Shown here piece by piece: positions 34,581-44,592 of a stretch of DNA of 64,000 bases. Below the pieces are notes generated by a model. The model worked only from the letters and a program-made list of their open reading frames with translations, searched no databases and had not been told where the DNA came from. The position numbers were made by a program, and so were the translations under genes. Origin of the DNA: Sphingobacteriaceae bacterium (GTDB lineage: Bacteria; Bacteroidota; Bacteroidia; Sphingobacteriales; Sphingobacteriaceae); NCBI GenBank assembly GCA_903642215.1, contig CAHJWG010000001.1, forward strand, positions 930,001 to 994,000. The letters run 5' to 3'. Position 1 is the first letter of the stretch, and each line of letters opens with the position of its first letter.

Positions 34581-36830
34581 CTAAAAGCCTAATTGTTTAT
34601 CAACCTCTGTTTTTTGCTCTTGCTGCTGGCTGTAGGCACCGCAATCCATCGTGATGCTAACGCCATTTTTAGGCGGATCAAAATCCACATTTTTTTTAAT
34701 GCCCAGCCCGGCATTAGCATAAACTTTTTTCATGTAGATGGCCCAAATAGGTAACGCCGTATTTGCGCCTTCACCTAAATCAGTGGAACGGAAACTGATC
34801 TGCATATCTTCACAACCCGTCCAAACGCCGGTAACTAACTGCGGTGTGATGCCGATAAACCAGCCGTCCGAATTATTTTGCGTGGTACCGGTTTTGCCGC
34901 CAATCGGGTTAGTTAAACCGTATCCGGCTTTACCTGTACTTCTCAAACGCCAGCCGGTTCCTTCCTGGATAACTCCTTTTAACATATAAGTCATTACGTA
35001 AGCCGTTTGCTCATTCATGGCAACCACAACTTTCGGTTTTCGATCATACAAAACGTTGCCGTTTTTATCTTCTATCCGAAGCAAATAAATTGGTTCTGTC
35101 CAAACACCATGATTGGCAAAAACAGAATAAGCACCCGTCATATCAAAAACAGAAGCATCGAAAGTACCCAAAACAATAGACGGATACGGATTAAGATTAG
35201 GGCTGTTAACACCCATTTTTTTAATGAGGTTAACCACATTTACCGGCCCAACCTGGCTCATAATGTTTGCGGCAATCCAGTTATGCGAAATGGCCAGGGC
35301 TTTACGCAAATTTAAAGAAGTATAAATATTATCTTTTGGCGGCGAATATGGTGTCCAGCCATCTATCGTAACTGGTTCTACCGGGATTTCCATACAGGGC
35401 GACATGCTATTATCAATTGCTACCGCATAAGTAAAAGGTTTGGCGGTAGAACCAACCTGCCGCGTGCCGGTTTTTACCTGGTCGTATTTAAAATGCTCAA
35501 AATTATCTCCGCCAACCCAGGCTTTAATGTAACCGGTTGTAGGGTCCATAGACATTACCGCATTGCGTAAAATCAGTTTGGTATAAACGATAGAATCGAT
35601 CGGTTTCATCAGCGTATCAATACTTCCCCGCCAGGTAAAAAGATTAACAGTTGCCGGCGTGTTAAAATCGGTACGGATTTCTTCATCTGATTTTCCTTCC
35701 AGTTTCAGCATCCGGTAACGGTCAGAACGGCGCATCCCCTGATCTAAAATATCTTTAAAACCTTTAATTTCTTTCCACAAACTATGGCCTCTCCAATGTG
35801 CATTAAACTGCAGCTGCAAGTTGCGCATATACTCTTTTTGCGCCTGTTCTGCATAATCCTGCATCTCATAATTAATGGTAGTATAAATTTTTAAACCGTC
35901 GCGGTCTAAATCCCACGGCGTGCCATCTCCCTTGGTAATTGATAAATCATTAAAAGTTTTTTGGATATCCTTTTTTAAAACTGCACGGAAATAAGTAGCC
36001 AGGCCATCATTATTATCAATCGGATTAAAATTTAAGCCAAGTGGTTTTGCCCTTTCTTCGGTTTCCTGTCCTTCACTTAAAAAGTTCTCGTCTGCCATTC
36101 TTTTCAACACAAAATTTCTTCTGTTGATCGCATTTTCAGGATGTTTAATCGGCGAATAAATTCCCGGCCCGTTAACCATCCCGATTAAAAGTGCCGCTTG
36201 GTTTGGGGTGAGTTTATCCGGTGTTACACCAAAATAAGTGCGCGCGGCGGATTTAATACCGAAAGTATTGTAAGCACCGAAATCAACCGTATTCAAATAC
36301 ATCGTCAGGATTTCCTCCTTTGTATAATTACGTTCAATTTTAACAGCCGTAATCCATTCCTGCAGTTTCTGGATGATCCGTTTAAAAGGATTATGTGCAC
36401 GTTCCGAAAATAAATTTAAGGCTAATTGTTGTGTAATCGTACTGCCGCCTTGTTTTTTGCCGATCAGATTATAAAAAATGATTGAAAAAACTCGCCGGAA
36501 ATCAATACCGGAATGATCATAAAAACGCGTATCTTCTGTCGCAATCAACGCATGGACAACGTTTGGCGATAATTCATTGTACGTTACATTCGAGCGGTTT
36601 TGAACGTAGTAAGTTCCTAAAGGCCGTTTATCTTCCGATAATATTTCGCTGGCTAAATTACTTTTCGGGTTTTCCAGATCGCGGAACGAAGGCAGTTTCC
36701 CAAAAAACTGGAAGGCGACTGCCGTAAACAGTAAAACGAAAAAAAAGAATACGCCGGCAACTAATTTCCAGAAAGTAAGTGTATAACGGCGGGCATTTTG
36801 CTTGTCAAGGTCTTTATTTTGGATACGCAT
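34581..36830 (-). CDS. Bifunctional penicillin-binding protein 1A-type
   Basis: A 749-residue class A penicillin-binding protein with a short cytoplasmic tail, one transmembrane helix (about 22-45), a GT51 glycosyltransferase domain and a transpeptidase domain. The transferase has catalytic Glu in ATEDTRFYDHSGID and the GGSTITQQLALNLF motif. The transpeptidase has Ser in GSTAKPFTYA, SHN in AISHNWIAAN, and GGKTGTTQNN. It polymerises and cross-links peptidoglycan. Its start abuts the porW stop with no gap, so it is co-transcribed downstream of porW. Confidence 0.95.
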   Translation of the reverse strand: MRIQNKDLDKQNARRYTLTFWKLVAGVFFFFVLLFTAVAFQFFGKLPSFRDLENPKSNLASEILSEDKRPLGTYYVQNRSNVTYNELSPNVVHALIATEDTRFYDHSGIDFRRVFSIIFYNLIGKKQGGSTITQQLALNLFSERAHNPFKRIIQKLQEWITAVKIERNYTKEEILTMYLNTVDFGAYNTFGIKSAARTYFGVTPDKLTPNQAALLIGMVNGPGIYSPIKHPENAINRRNFVLKRMADENFLSEGQETEERAKPLGLNFNPIDNNDGLATYFRAVLKKDIQKTFNDLSITKGDGTPWDLDRDGLKIYTTINYEMQDYAEQAQKEYMRNLQLQFNAHWRGHSLWKEIKGFKDILDQGMRRSDRYRMLKLEGKSDEEIRTDFNTPATVNLFTWRGSIDTLMKPIDSIVYTKLILRNAVMSMDPTTGYIKAWVGGDNFEHFKYDQVKTGTRQVGSTAKPFTYAVAIDNSMSPCMEIPVEPVTIDGWTPYSPPKDNIYTSLNLRKALAISHNWIAANIMSQVGPVNVVNLIKKMGVNSPNLNPYPSIVLGTFDASVFDMTGAYSVFANHGVWTEPIYLLRIEDKNGNVLYDRKPKVVVAMNEQTAYVMTYMLKGVIQEGTGWRLRSTGKAGYGLTNPIGGKTGTTQNNSDGWFIGITPQLVTGVWTGCEDMQISFRSTDLGEGANTALPIWAIYMKKVYANAGLGIKKNVDFDPPKNGVSITMDCGAYSQQQEQKTEVDKQLGF

Positions 36831-39614
36831 TTACAGGTAATTAGCTTGATAAAACTCAAAATAGCTGTCAAGCAGTTTTGAGTCGGCTAATTTATCCAGA
36901 TTTTTCCGACTGATAATAAAGAAATTATATTTCTCTGCCGGAACTTTCATTATTTCCGGCAAAAGCGGTACAATACGGCGCGCATATTCTTTTACTTCTC
37001 CAACGGAAAAAAAACGGCCGGTGTAAATTAATTGATTGTTTTGGCCAACATCTTTAAGCTGATGGTTAATATGTGCATCCGGATAGTTGGCGCGGTTAAA
37101 CTGGCCGATTCCAAAACGCGAAGGTGCCAGATTATTCGAGCCGGCAACATTAATTACGAAATATAAATCGGTACTATCCGCAGTTGTAAAAATTTTGAAT
37201 GCTTCTTTTACCGTACTTTTTTTGGTGTCCGGAGGGAGGTTTATATTTACATGATTGGTTAAAGCAGCCGGTGCCGACGTAATACTTGTGCTATTTTTAG
37301 GCGCAGACAATACAACCGGCGGCGCAGGTTGTGTAGGAGCGGGAGTTGGGTTTTGGGCAATCGTTTCCGGCTGGTATCTGTCCTGCGAAAAAGGAATATC
37401 ATTCGGGTCGCTGTCCAGCAAAGCGAAAGTGCGTGCGGCAAGCAATGCTTCGTTTGTATTGATAAAAAGTAAATGCTGTTTTACCAAAGGCGTAACCAAA
37501 CGGTCATCCGGATATTGGGTTACAATCTGCTGCAGTTCTAATTTAAAAGGCTCCAGTTTTTGCTGATGGCCCAAAGCAATTGTTTTTAAATAAGCTAATT
37601 GCGCGGCTTGTTTGTTTTGCGGGTTCAGTTTTAAAACAGAATCCGTTTGCGTAATTACCTGATCGTACTGCCGTTTCCGGTAAAAATCGTACACATTATT
37701 GTACAGGTTATTTTGCTGTGCATCTTCCGAAAGCATCTTTTTACCATACTCCGGATCCAGGATAACTTTGGCATACTGCGTTTGCGGATAGTTTTTTAGC
37801 AACAGGTTTTTGTATTTTTCTGCCAGCGCCTCGTTGCGTTCGTCTGTATATAAACGGTAAAGACTGTAATAAATAACCGGAAGATTTACATTGTCCGGGA
37901 AACGGGTTAACAAATATTCGTAAGTGCTGATAGATTCCTTGTTATCGCCTAAAATATCTTTATAAAAACTGCCAATTTCTGCATAAGCATTAAAAATTAG
38001 TTGGTTGGATTGCTGCAACTGAATCGGATTTAGCGGGATGCTGTTTACCAAATCCTGCCGGTAATTAGCCGCACCCGGCGTTGCCAACTTAGTTTTTTGA
38101 ACAACGGCCACGGCATCCGGATCAGAAACTTCGTTTGAATTATTAGCCACGGTAGAAATTACCCGCGAACTGATGCGCCAGTTATCTTCCAGTTTTCGTT
38201 TGCCCCAAACCTGTAAAAAACTCACCAAACCCTGATTTACAGCTGCCGAATTATAAAAATAAAAGGAGCCGGAACTTTTACCGGTAGAAACAGAACCGTT
38301 ATTGGTAAGCGGAATAACCACTTCCGGATGCGTTTGCTGCTGTAAAATCTGCTGATCAACCATAAAATTAATCCGCGTAATACGGTCTGCTTCTTTCATT
38401 TTGGCTAAAGATTGCAACGTATCCTGCTGTGCTATAACTTGATAACGGCTGGCCAGCAATTGCAAATTATTGGCTTTTTTAAGAATTTGCTGATAACCGG
38501 GATAAACCGGCGGTAGGTTTTGCAACGTGCTGTCGTAATATTTTTTGGCCTGGATATAATCCGTTTTGTATTTAAAGTTGATATCTGCCAAACGCAAATA
38601 CGATAAGCCTTTTTGCTTCTGATTTTTAGTGCTGTTTTTAACCGATAATTTATAGTTGGCAATTGCAGCATCAATCTGATGTTGCGCCAGGGCGGTTTCG
38701 CCGATCTGAAAATAAATCTGATCGGTAAAATCAACATTTTTATCATCTTTCAACAAAGTGCGTAAGCTGGCAATCCGGTCGGTTGGCCTGCCATCCTGCC
38801 TTTCTTCCAAACGCAAACGGTTTAAATCCGCATTAAAAGCAAGCTCAAAAGAAGCATTGCTGTGTACCACGTGCGAATAAGAATCGTAAGCCGCCGCCGG
38901 TTTTTTATTAGCTTCCTGCAACTGCGCTAAAATGAAAGTCCATCTGATTTTTGTTTTTTTATCATTTGCCAGATCAACAGCCTGAACAGCTAACTTTTCG
39001 GCCTGCTCATAATTTCCCTGATCGATGTTAAACTGCAAATCTGCACCGGTAATAGCTGTTGCCGATGGTTTTTTGGCATCAAATAACTGCCTTGCCGTAT
39101 CCAGCGTGGCGGCTGTTTCTTTGGGTTGATTAAGTTTGATTAACGAACGTGCTTTCCAGGCAAGCGCGGTGCGGCTTAATTCTTTATTTTCGGGGAAGGA
39201 GCGGATCACATAATTAAAAAACTCCGCAGCATCAAAATAGTTACTGCTGAGATAATTGATCTGTCCGAGTAAAAAATAAGCATCACCCAAATAATGGCTT
39301 TGTTCTTTTAAGCTGATAATATTATTTGCCCTGGTGGTAACGGCTTCCACATCTTTGGCTGATGCCGCCGTTTTAGCAATCGTATCCTGATAAACGCTTA
39401 GAATTTCCGAAAAATCATCTGCATAAACCTGCGACATCAGTTCTTCTTTCTGCAAAATAATTTGCCTTGCATTAAACAGGATATTGTAATGCGCCGTCAG
39501 GTTTTGCATGTTGCGGTTAAAACCGCTTTGCTTTTCTAAAGAGCAGCCGGAAATTACCGGTAAAAAAAACAGTGATAAAAGAAGTATGCTATTAAAGCTG
39601 AAGGATCGGATCAA
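36831..39614 (-). CDS. porW: T9SS-associated TPR lipoprotein PorW/SprE
   Basis: A 927-residue outer-membrane lipoprotein (lipobox ISGC, Cys near residue 24). It is almost entirely tetratricopeptide-like helical repeats, with the conserved start NMQNLTAHYNILFNARQIIL (about 35-54). A Pro/Ala/Thr linker near 755-800 leads to a compact C-terminal domain. This matches SprE of Flavobacterium and PorW of Porphyromonas, which link GldK/GldN rings to the secretion channel and are needed for T9SS secretion. Exact copies of the dispersed word occur near each end (39575-39587 and 37199-37211). Confidence 0.88.
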   Translation of the reverse strand: MIRSFSFNSILLLSLFFLPVISGCSLEKQSGFNRNMQNLTAHYNILFNARQIILQKEELMSQVYADDFSEILSVYQDTIAKTAASAKDVEAVTTRANNIISLKEQSHYLGDAYFLLGQINYLSSNYFDAAEFFNYVIRSFPENKELSRTALAWKARSLIKLNQPKETAATLDTARQLFDAKKPSATAITGADLQFNIDQGNYEQAEKLAVQAVDLANDKKTKIRWTFILAQLQEANKKPAAAYDSYSHVVHSNASFELAFNADLNRLRLEERQDGRPTDRIASLRTLLKDDKNVDFTDQIYFQIGETALAQHQIDAAIANYKLSVKNSTKNQKQKGLSYLRLADINFKYKTDYIQAKKYYDSTLQNLPPVYPGYQQILKKANNLQLLASRYQVIAQQDTLQSLAKMKEADRITRINFMVDQQILQQQTHPEVVIPLTNNGSVSTGKSSGSFYFYNSAAVNQGLVSFLQVWGKRKLEDNWRISSRVISTVANNSNEVSDPDAVAVVQKTKLATPGAANYRQDLVNSIPLNPIQLQQSNQLIFNAYAEIGSFYKDILGDNKESISTYEYLLTRFPDNVNLPVIYYSLYRLYTDERNEALAEKYKNLLLKNYPQTQYAKVILDPEYGKKMLSEDAQQNNLYNNVYDFYRKRQYDQVITQTDSVLKLNPQNKQAAQLAYLKTIALGHQQKLEPFKLELQQIVTQYPDDRLVTPLVKQHLLFINTNEALLAARTFALLDSDPNDIPFSQDRYQPETIAQNPTPAPTQPAPPVVLSAPKNSTSITSAPAALTNHVNINLPPDTKKSTVKEAFKIFTTADSTDLYFVINVAGSNNLAPSRFGIGQFNRANYPDAHINHQLKDVGQNNQLIYTGRFFSVGEVKEYARRIVPLLPEIMKVPAEKYNFFIISRKNLDKLADSKLLDSYFEFYQANYL

Positions 39615-39731
39615 GCGGGTTATCGTTAAATTTTATCAGAAGCGTTGGCAGATCAACCGAAAGCCAAATTAATAAAAATCCATTTTGGTTACCTAATTTT
39701 GAAACCATAAAACCAATTATCAACCTAAACA

Positions 39732-39917
39732 ATGAACAACTATATTAAATACAGCGGGCTGGGTTTCCAAATGATTTTGATTATCGGTATTTTTTCATTT
39801 GCAGGTTATAAAATTGACCATTCATTTCATCATCAAACGCAATGGGCTACGGCTGTGTTGTCTTTATGTGGTGTTTTTGTTTCGTTATACATCGTATTAA
39901 AATCATTAAAAGATTGA
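39732..39917 (+). CDS. AtpZ/AtpI-like small membrane protein
   Basis: A 61-residue protein with two transmembrane helices (about 10-27 and 38-57) joined by a His/Gln-rich loop. The pattern YSGLGFQMILIIGIFSFAGY and its place at the head of the atp operon fit the AtpI/AtpZ proteins, which help assemble the c-ring of ATP synthase or take up Mg/Ca. Its stop overlaps the next start in a TTGA arrangement. Confidence 0.75.
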   Translation: MNNYIKYSGLGFQMILIIGIFSFAGYKIDHSFHHQTQWATAVLSLCGVFVSLYIVLKSLKD

Positions 39918-40300
39918 GGCTTTTACAATTTATTTACAGTTACCTGCTGGCTATTTTTGTAATAGCGATACTGCCTTTAGCATACGTATATTTTTTTAAA
40001 GGGTTAGGGCTGATACCGCATTTCTGGACGGTGTTTTTGATGTTTGCCGTACTTACTTTTATCGTGTGTTTTTCTACGTTATTTAGCAATTTAAAAAACC
40101 CGCAATTATCGGTACAAGTGTTCCTGGTTGCAACCATTATTAAACTGCTGGTTTGTATGTTTTTTGTGCCGGTTTATTTGTCGCAATATCACGTAAACCA
40201 AGTGCATTTTTTAGTGTGCTATTTTTATTTATATTTATTGAATACGGTCTTTGAAATTTATGCTTTGTTGTGTAACTTGCGCCTCCAAAATCTAAAGTAG
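39914..40300 (+). CDS. Membrane protein of the atp operon (AtpI/AtpR-like position)
   Basis: With the TTG at 39914 the protein has 128 residues, starting LRLLQFIYSYLLAIFVIAIL. I favour this start over an ATG at 39842, which would lie wholly inside the upstream gene. Four transmembrane helices are visible. It sits between the AtpZ-like gene and atpB, the place where other bacteria encode a second assembly factor. I recognise no motif. The role in ATP-synthase assembly is inferred from position only. Confidence 0.6.
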   Translation: MRLLQFIYSYLLAIFVIAILPLAYVYFFKGLGLIPHFWTVFLMFAVLTFIVCFSTLFSNLKNPQLSVQVFLVATIIKLLVCMFFVPVYLSQYHVNQVHFLVCYFYLYLLNTVFEIYALLCNLRLQNLK

Positions 40301-40315
40301 AAAACACGATAATTA

Positions 40316-41398
40316 ATGGATTTAAGCCACATTTTGAACTCAAAAAAAATTAAGTCAAGCTTCTTTCTTGCTGTTTTTTCAGTTTTTTTTGTAGTCAAAG
40401 CATTCGCAATTCAGGATAGTCCAAAACAGGGCAAAGTTGTAAATGCCAAGCAAGATACTTATGATCCAACTGTTGTAATTTTGGAACATATTGCCGATTC
40501 CCATTACTGGCATTTATGGGGTGAAAATGCTATACCGCTTCCGGTTATTTTATACACAGATAAAGGATTAGAAACATTTTCTTCAGCTCATTTTGAAGAT
40601 GGCCGTAAAGCTTTTACCGGCAAATATTACACCTACAAACTTGTAAATGATAAGGTAAAAGCAGTAGATCAATCCGGTAAAATTGACGAGGCAGCAAACA
40701 AAAAAGTTTATGATTTTTCTATCACAAAAAATGTAGTTTCACTATGGCTGGCATGTATCCTGCTGCTAATCATATTTTTCGGCGTAGCATCTGCTTATAA
40801 AAAAACAGTTGGAAAAGCCCCGAAAGGTTTTCAATCTTTTATAGAACCGGTAATTGTTTTTGTTCGGGATGATATTGCCAGGCCGAATATCGGTTACAAG
40901 TACGAGCGTTTTATGCCGTTGCTTTTAACGGTTTTCTTTTTTATCTGGATTAGTAATATGATGGGTTTGGTACCGTTTTTTCCGGGAGGTGCTAATTTAA
41001 CCGGGAACATTGCCGTAACTTTTGTACTGGCTGCGATGACCCTGATTGTAGTTAATTTAAATGGTAACAAACATTACTGGCAGCATATTTTTGCACCAGC
41101 AGATGTACCGGGTTGGCTTTGGCCTTTATGGTGGATTGTAGAATTGCTCGGAATTGTATCCCGCCCGTTTGCTTTGATGATTCGTTTATTCGCCAATATT
41201 ACAGCCGGGCATATCATTGTACTAAGCTTAATATCGCTGATTTTTGTTTTTAAATCAATTGCTGTAGCACCGGTTTCTATTGCGTTTGTTGTTTTTATGG
41301 ACGTGCTGGAACTGTTGGTTGCTTTGCTGCAGGCTTTTATTTTTACTTTGCTGACGGCACTGTTTATCGGAACAGCAACCGAAGAGCATCACCACTAA
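40316..41398 (+). CDS. atpB: ATP synthase F0 subunit a
   Basis: A 360-residue membrane subunit, longer than in Escherichia coli because of an extra N-terminal region: a hydrophobic signal-like segment (about 14-32) and a periplasmic part of about 100 residues, as usual in Bacteroidota. The essential Arg is in RPFALMIRLFANITAGH near 284-300, in the helix that faces the c-ring. With subunit c it forms the proton channel. It is in the operon atpB-E-F-H-A-G. Confidence 0.94.
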   Translation: MDLSHILNSKKIKSSFFLAVFSVFFVVKAFAIQDSPKQGKVVNAKQDTYDPTVVILEHIADSHYWHLWGENAIPLPVILYTDKGLETFSSAHFEDGRKAFTGKYYTYKLVNDKVKAVDQSGKIDEAANKKVYDFSITKNVVSLWLACILLLIIFFGVASAYKKTVGKAPKGFQSFIEPVIVFVRDDIARPNIGYKYERFMPLLLTVFFFIWISNMMGLVPFFPGGANLTGNIAVTFVLAAMTLIVVNLNGNKHYWQHIFAPADVPGWLWPLWWIVELLGIVSRPFALMIRLFANITAGHIIVLSLISLIFVFKSIAVAPVSIAFVVFMDVLELLVALLQAFIFTLLTALFIGTATEEHHH

Positions 41399-41441
41399 TT
41401 GTAAACAACTTTATATTTTATATTTAACTTTAATTTTTTAA

Positions 41442-41663
<222 letters not shown>

Positions 41664-41734
41664 TTTTATTCAGCTGATCAGTTTGCGCTTGGCAACTGGT
41701 CAGCTTTAAATTTAAGTGTTAATTTTTACAACAT

Positions 41735-42229
41735 ATGGAATTAGTTACCCCCGAAATTGGCTTAGTATTCTGGACGACAATATCCTTTTTAATCCTGTTT
41801 TTTTTACTTGCAAGATATGCTTGGAAACCAATTATGGGTGCTATCGGCGAAAGGGAGAAATCTATCGAAGATGCACTGTTAAAAGCAGAAGCAGCAAAAG
41901 AGGAAATGACCCGTTTAACAGGCGAAAACGAAGCTTTGCTGAAACAAGCCCGTGCAGAACGTGATTTAATTTTGAAAGAAGCTAAACAGGTAAAAGACCA
42001 GATTATTGGCGAAGCGAAAGCTGCTGCACAAACAGAAGGCAACAAGATTATCGAAAAAGCAAAAGTTGAAATTAATAATCAGAAGGCGATTGCTTTGGCA
42101 GATGTTAAAAACCAGATTGCAACACTTTCCATCGATATTGCAGAAAAGATTTTGCGCAGGCAGTTTGAAGATCAACAGAAACAGGATGAATTAGTAACTG
42201 ATCTGTTAAAAGAAGTAAAACTGAGCTAA
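41735..42229 (+). CDS. atpF: ATP synthase F0 subunit b
   Basis: A 164-residue subunit with one N-terminal transmembrane helix (IGLVFWTTISFLILFFLLAR, about 7-26) and a long charged helical stalk with heptad-like Ala/Glu/Lys repeats. It holds the F1 head against rotation as a dimer. Length and layout are typical. Confidence 0.95.
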   Translation: MELVTPEIGLVFWTTISFLILFFLLARYAWKPIMGAIGEREKSIEDALLKAEAAKEEMTRLTGENEALLKQARAERDLILKEAKQVKDQIIGEAKAAAQTEGNKIIEKAKVEINNQKAIALADVKNQIATLSIDIAEKILRRQFEDQQKQDELVTDLLKEVKLS

Positions 42230-42262
42230 GCAGCTTTTTAAGTGTATATAATTTAACAAATA

Positions 42263-42820
42263 ATGTCTGAGTTTAAAGTAGCCACAAGATATGCCAAATC
42301 CTTAATTGATCTTGCAGAAGAACAACATCTGTTGGAAGAAATTAAGAATGATATGGCCTTATTTGTGCAAACCTTAAAAGCAAATAGCTTACTTATTGCT
42401 GTTTTACGAAATCCGATTGTTTCTTCGTCAAAAAAAGCAGCTATACTGGTGGCTATTTTTTCCGGGAAAGTTCAGGCAGCAACGCTGGAATTTTTTAAGA
42501 TCATGGTTAACAAAATGCGGTCGGAAATTTTGTATGAAACTGCTAAAGAATTTGTTGAACAGTACGATCAGAAAAAACATATCGTAAAAGCAGTAATCGT
42601 TTCGGCAGTGCCTTTATCAGAAAGTAACCGAAAAGAAGCGATGGAAACCGTAAAAAATGCTAAAGGCGGTGAGGTAATTTTAGAAGAAAAAGTTGATCCG
42701 GAATTAATTGGCGGCTTCATTTTAACCGTTGGAGACCGGCAGTTTGATACCAGCATCTCCAATAGCTTAAACAAAATTAAAAAAGAGTTCGACCAAAAAT
42801 CTGCTGCAGAACTGGTTTAA
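42263..42820 (+). CDS. atpH: ATP synthase F1 subunit delta
   Basis: A 185-residue OSCP-type subunit: helical N-terminal domain starting EFKVATRYAKSLIDLAEEQ and the signature VDPELIGGFILTVGDRQFD near 149-167. It joins the b stalk to the alpha subunits. The following gap of about 110 bases to atpA contains a copy of the dispersed word. Confidence 0.95.
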   Translation: MSEFKVATRYAKSLIDLAEEQHLLEEIKNDMALFVQTLKANSLLIAVLRNPIVSSSKKAAILVAIFSGKVQAATLEFFKIMVNKMRSEILYETAKEFVEQYDQKKHIVKAVIVSAVPLSESNRKEAMETVKNAKGGEVILEEKVDPELIGGFILTVGDRQFDTSISNSLNKIKKEFDQKSAAELV

Positions 42821-42871
42821 ATAATTAAGGTTTATTGCCTGGTTAAAAAGGCAGGCACATAAAATTATACG

Positions 42872-42884
42872 GTAAAAGAAGCAT
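42872..42884 (-). repeat. Dispersed 13-bp word, exact copy, within the atp operon
   Basis: GTAAAAGAAGCAT in the gap between atpH and atpA, 46 bases before the atpA start. Since the genes around it must be transcribed together, this copy cannot be a strong terminator. Confidence 0.7.
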
Positions 42885-42929
42885 ATCAAAGTGATGTGCT
42901 GAAATAAAGATTCAAAATAAAATTAGAAT

Positions 42930-44510
42930 ATGGTAGATGTAAGACCAGACGAAGTTTCATCCATCCTGCGGCAGCAGCTGGCCGGCTTTAAGTCAGAATC
43001 CGAGTTAGAAGAAGTTGGTACTGTTTTACAAATTGGCGACGGTATTGCCCGTGTTTACGGTTTAACCCAGGTTCAATCAGGTGAGCTTGTTGAATTTGAA
43101 AACGGCCTGGAAGGTATTGTACTAAATCTGGAAGAAGATAACGTTGGTGTGGTTTTGTTAGGTGCTTATGATGAGGTTAAAGAAGGAGATACTGTCCGCA
43201 GGACTAAAAAAATCGCTTCCATCCGTGTTGGTGAAGGGATGTTGGGCCGTATCGTAAATACATTAGGACAGCCAATTGATGGCAAAGGCCCGATTGCCGG
43301 TACAACTTATGAAATGCCGATTGAACGCAAAGCACCGGGTGTAATTTATCGCCAGCCGGTAAATGAACCGCTGCAAACAGGTATTAAAGCTATTGATGCG
43401 ATGATCCCGATTGGCCGTGGCCAGCGTGAATTGGTTATCGGCGACAGGCAAACCGGTAAAACTGCTGTTTGTATCGATACCATTATTAACCAGAAAGAAT
43501 TTTATGATGCCGGTAAACCGGTGTATTGTATTTATGTTGCTTGCGGACAAAAAAACTCTACAGTAGCTAATATTGTAAGGGTTTTGGAAGAAAACGGGGC
43601 TATGCCTTATAGTATTGTTGTTGCGGCTTCTGCTTCAGATCCTGCTGCGATGCAGTTTTTTGCGCCTTTTGCCGGTGCTGCAATTGGTGAATTTTTCCGC
43701 GATACCGGCCGCCCTGCTTTAATTATTTATGATGATTTATCTAAACAGGCTGTAGCTTATCGGGAAGTTTCTTTATTGTTGCGCCGTCCGCCGGGCCGCG
43801 AAGCTTATCCGGGTGATGTATTTTATCTGCACTCCCGCTTGCTGGAACGTGCGGCAAAAATCAACGCAAATGATGCAATCGCAAAAGCAATGAATGATTT
43901 GCCGGAATCAATTAAGGATATTGTTAAAGGCGGAGGTTCTTTAACTGCTTTGCCGATTATTGAAACGCAGGCCGGAGACGTTTCTGCTTATATTCCAACT
44001 AACGTAATTTCGATTACAGACGGACAGATATTCCTGGAATCCAATTTGTTTAACGCAGGTGTTCGCCCGGCTATCAACGTAGGTATTTCGGTATCACGGG
44101 TAGGAGGTAACGCGCAGATAAAATCTATGAAAAAAGTTGCCGGTACCTTAAAATTAGATCAGGCACAATACCGTGAGCTGGAAGCATTTTCTAAATTCGG
44201 TTCTGATCTGGATGCTGCAACTAAAAACGTACTGGATAAAGGTTCCCGTAATGTAGAAATGTTAAAACAAGCACAATTTGCACCGGTTCCGGTAGAAAAA
44301 CAAGTTGCTATTATCTATCTGGGTACAAAAAATTTAATGAGAAATGTACCCGTAAACAGAGTAAGAGAATTTGAAGCTGAATTTACGAGCCAGTTAGAAC
44401 TCCGTCATCCCGAAGTGTTAGCGGCCCTAAAGGCAGGTAAATTAGAGGATTCTGCAACCAGCGTATTAGAAACTGTAGCAAAAGAATTATCAGCGAACTA
44501 TCAGAAGTAA
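42930..44510 (+). CDS. atpA: ATP synthase F1 subunit alpha
   Basis: A 526-residue subunit. Walker A is GDRQTGKT near 170-177, the Walker B region is [17 protein letters not shown] near 262-278, and [20 protein letters not shown] follows. It forms the alpha3beta3 head with AtpD, whose gene is not in the window. In many Bacteroidota atpD and atpC are at a separate locus. Confidence 0.98.
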   Translation: MVDVRPDEVSSILRQQLAGFKSESELEEVGTVLQIGDGIARVYGLTQVQSGELVEFENGLEGIVLNLEEDNVGVVLLGAYDEVKEGDTVRRTKKIASIRVGEGMLGRIVNTLGQPIDGKGPIAGTTYEMPIERKAPGVIYRQPVNEPLQTGIKAIDAMIPIGRGQRELVIGDRQTGKTAVCIDTIINQKEFYDAGKPVYCIYVACGQKNSTVANIVRVLEENGAMPYSIVVAASASDPAAMQFFAPFAGAAIGEFFRDTGRPALIIYDDLSKQAVAYREVSLLLRRPPGREAYPGDVFYLHSRLLERAAKINANDAIAKAMNDLPESIKDIVKGGGSLTALPIIETQAGDVSAYIPTNVISITDGQIFLESNLFNAGVRPAINVGISVSRVGGNAQIKSMKKVAGTLKLDQAQYRELEAFSKFGSDLDAATKNVLDKGSRNVEMLKQAQFAPVPVEKQVAIIYLGTKNLMRNVPVNRVREFEAEFTSQLELRHPEVLAALKAGKLEDSATSVLETVAKELSANYQK

Positions 44511-44592
44511 AAGTATCAAGTAGTTAGTATCTAATATCAAGACTAATTAAATTTTTGACACTAAATGCTTGCTACTTACTACTTAAAAAAGA
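44511..44592. repeat. Imperfect inverted repeat between atpA and atpG
   Basis: AAGTATCAAGTAGTTAGTAT right after the atpA stop faces GCTTGCTACTTACTACTT right before atpG. In RNA these can pair as an imperfect hairpin and might set the ratio of alpha to gamma subunit or stabilise the message. Confidence 0.5.

Noticed and set aside
39842-39913. Upstream ATG extension of the second atp-operon membrane gene
   Set aside because: The extra 24 residues would be encoded entirely within the AtpZ-like gene in another frame and are Cys/Phe-rich; the TTGA overlap at 39914 gives a normal coupled start.
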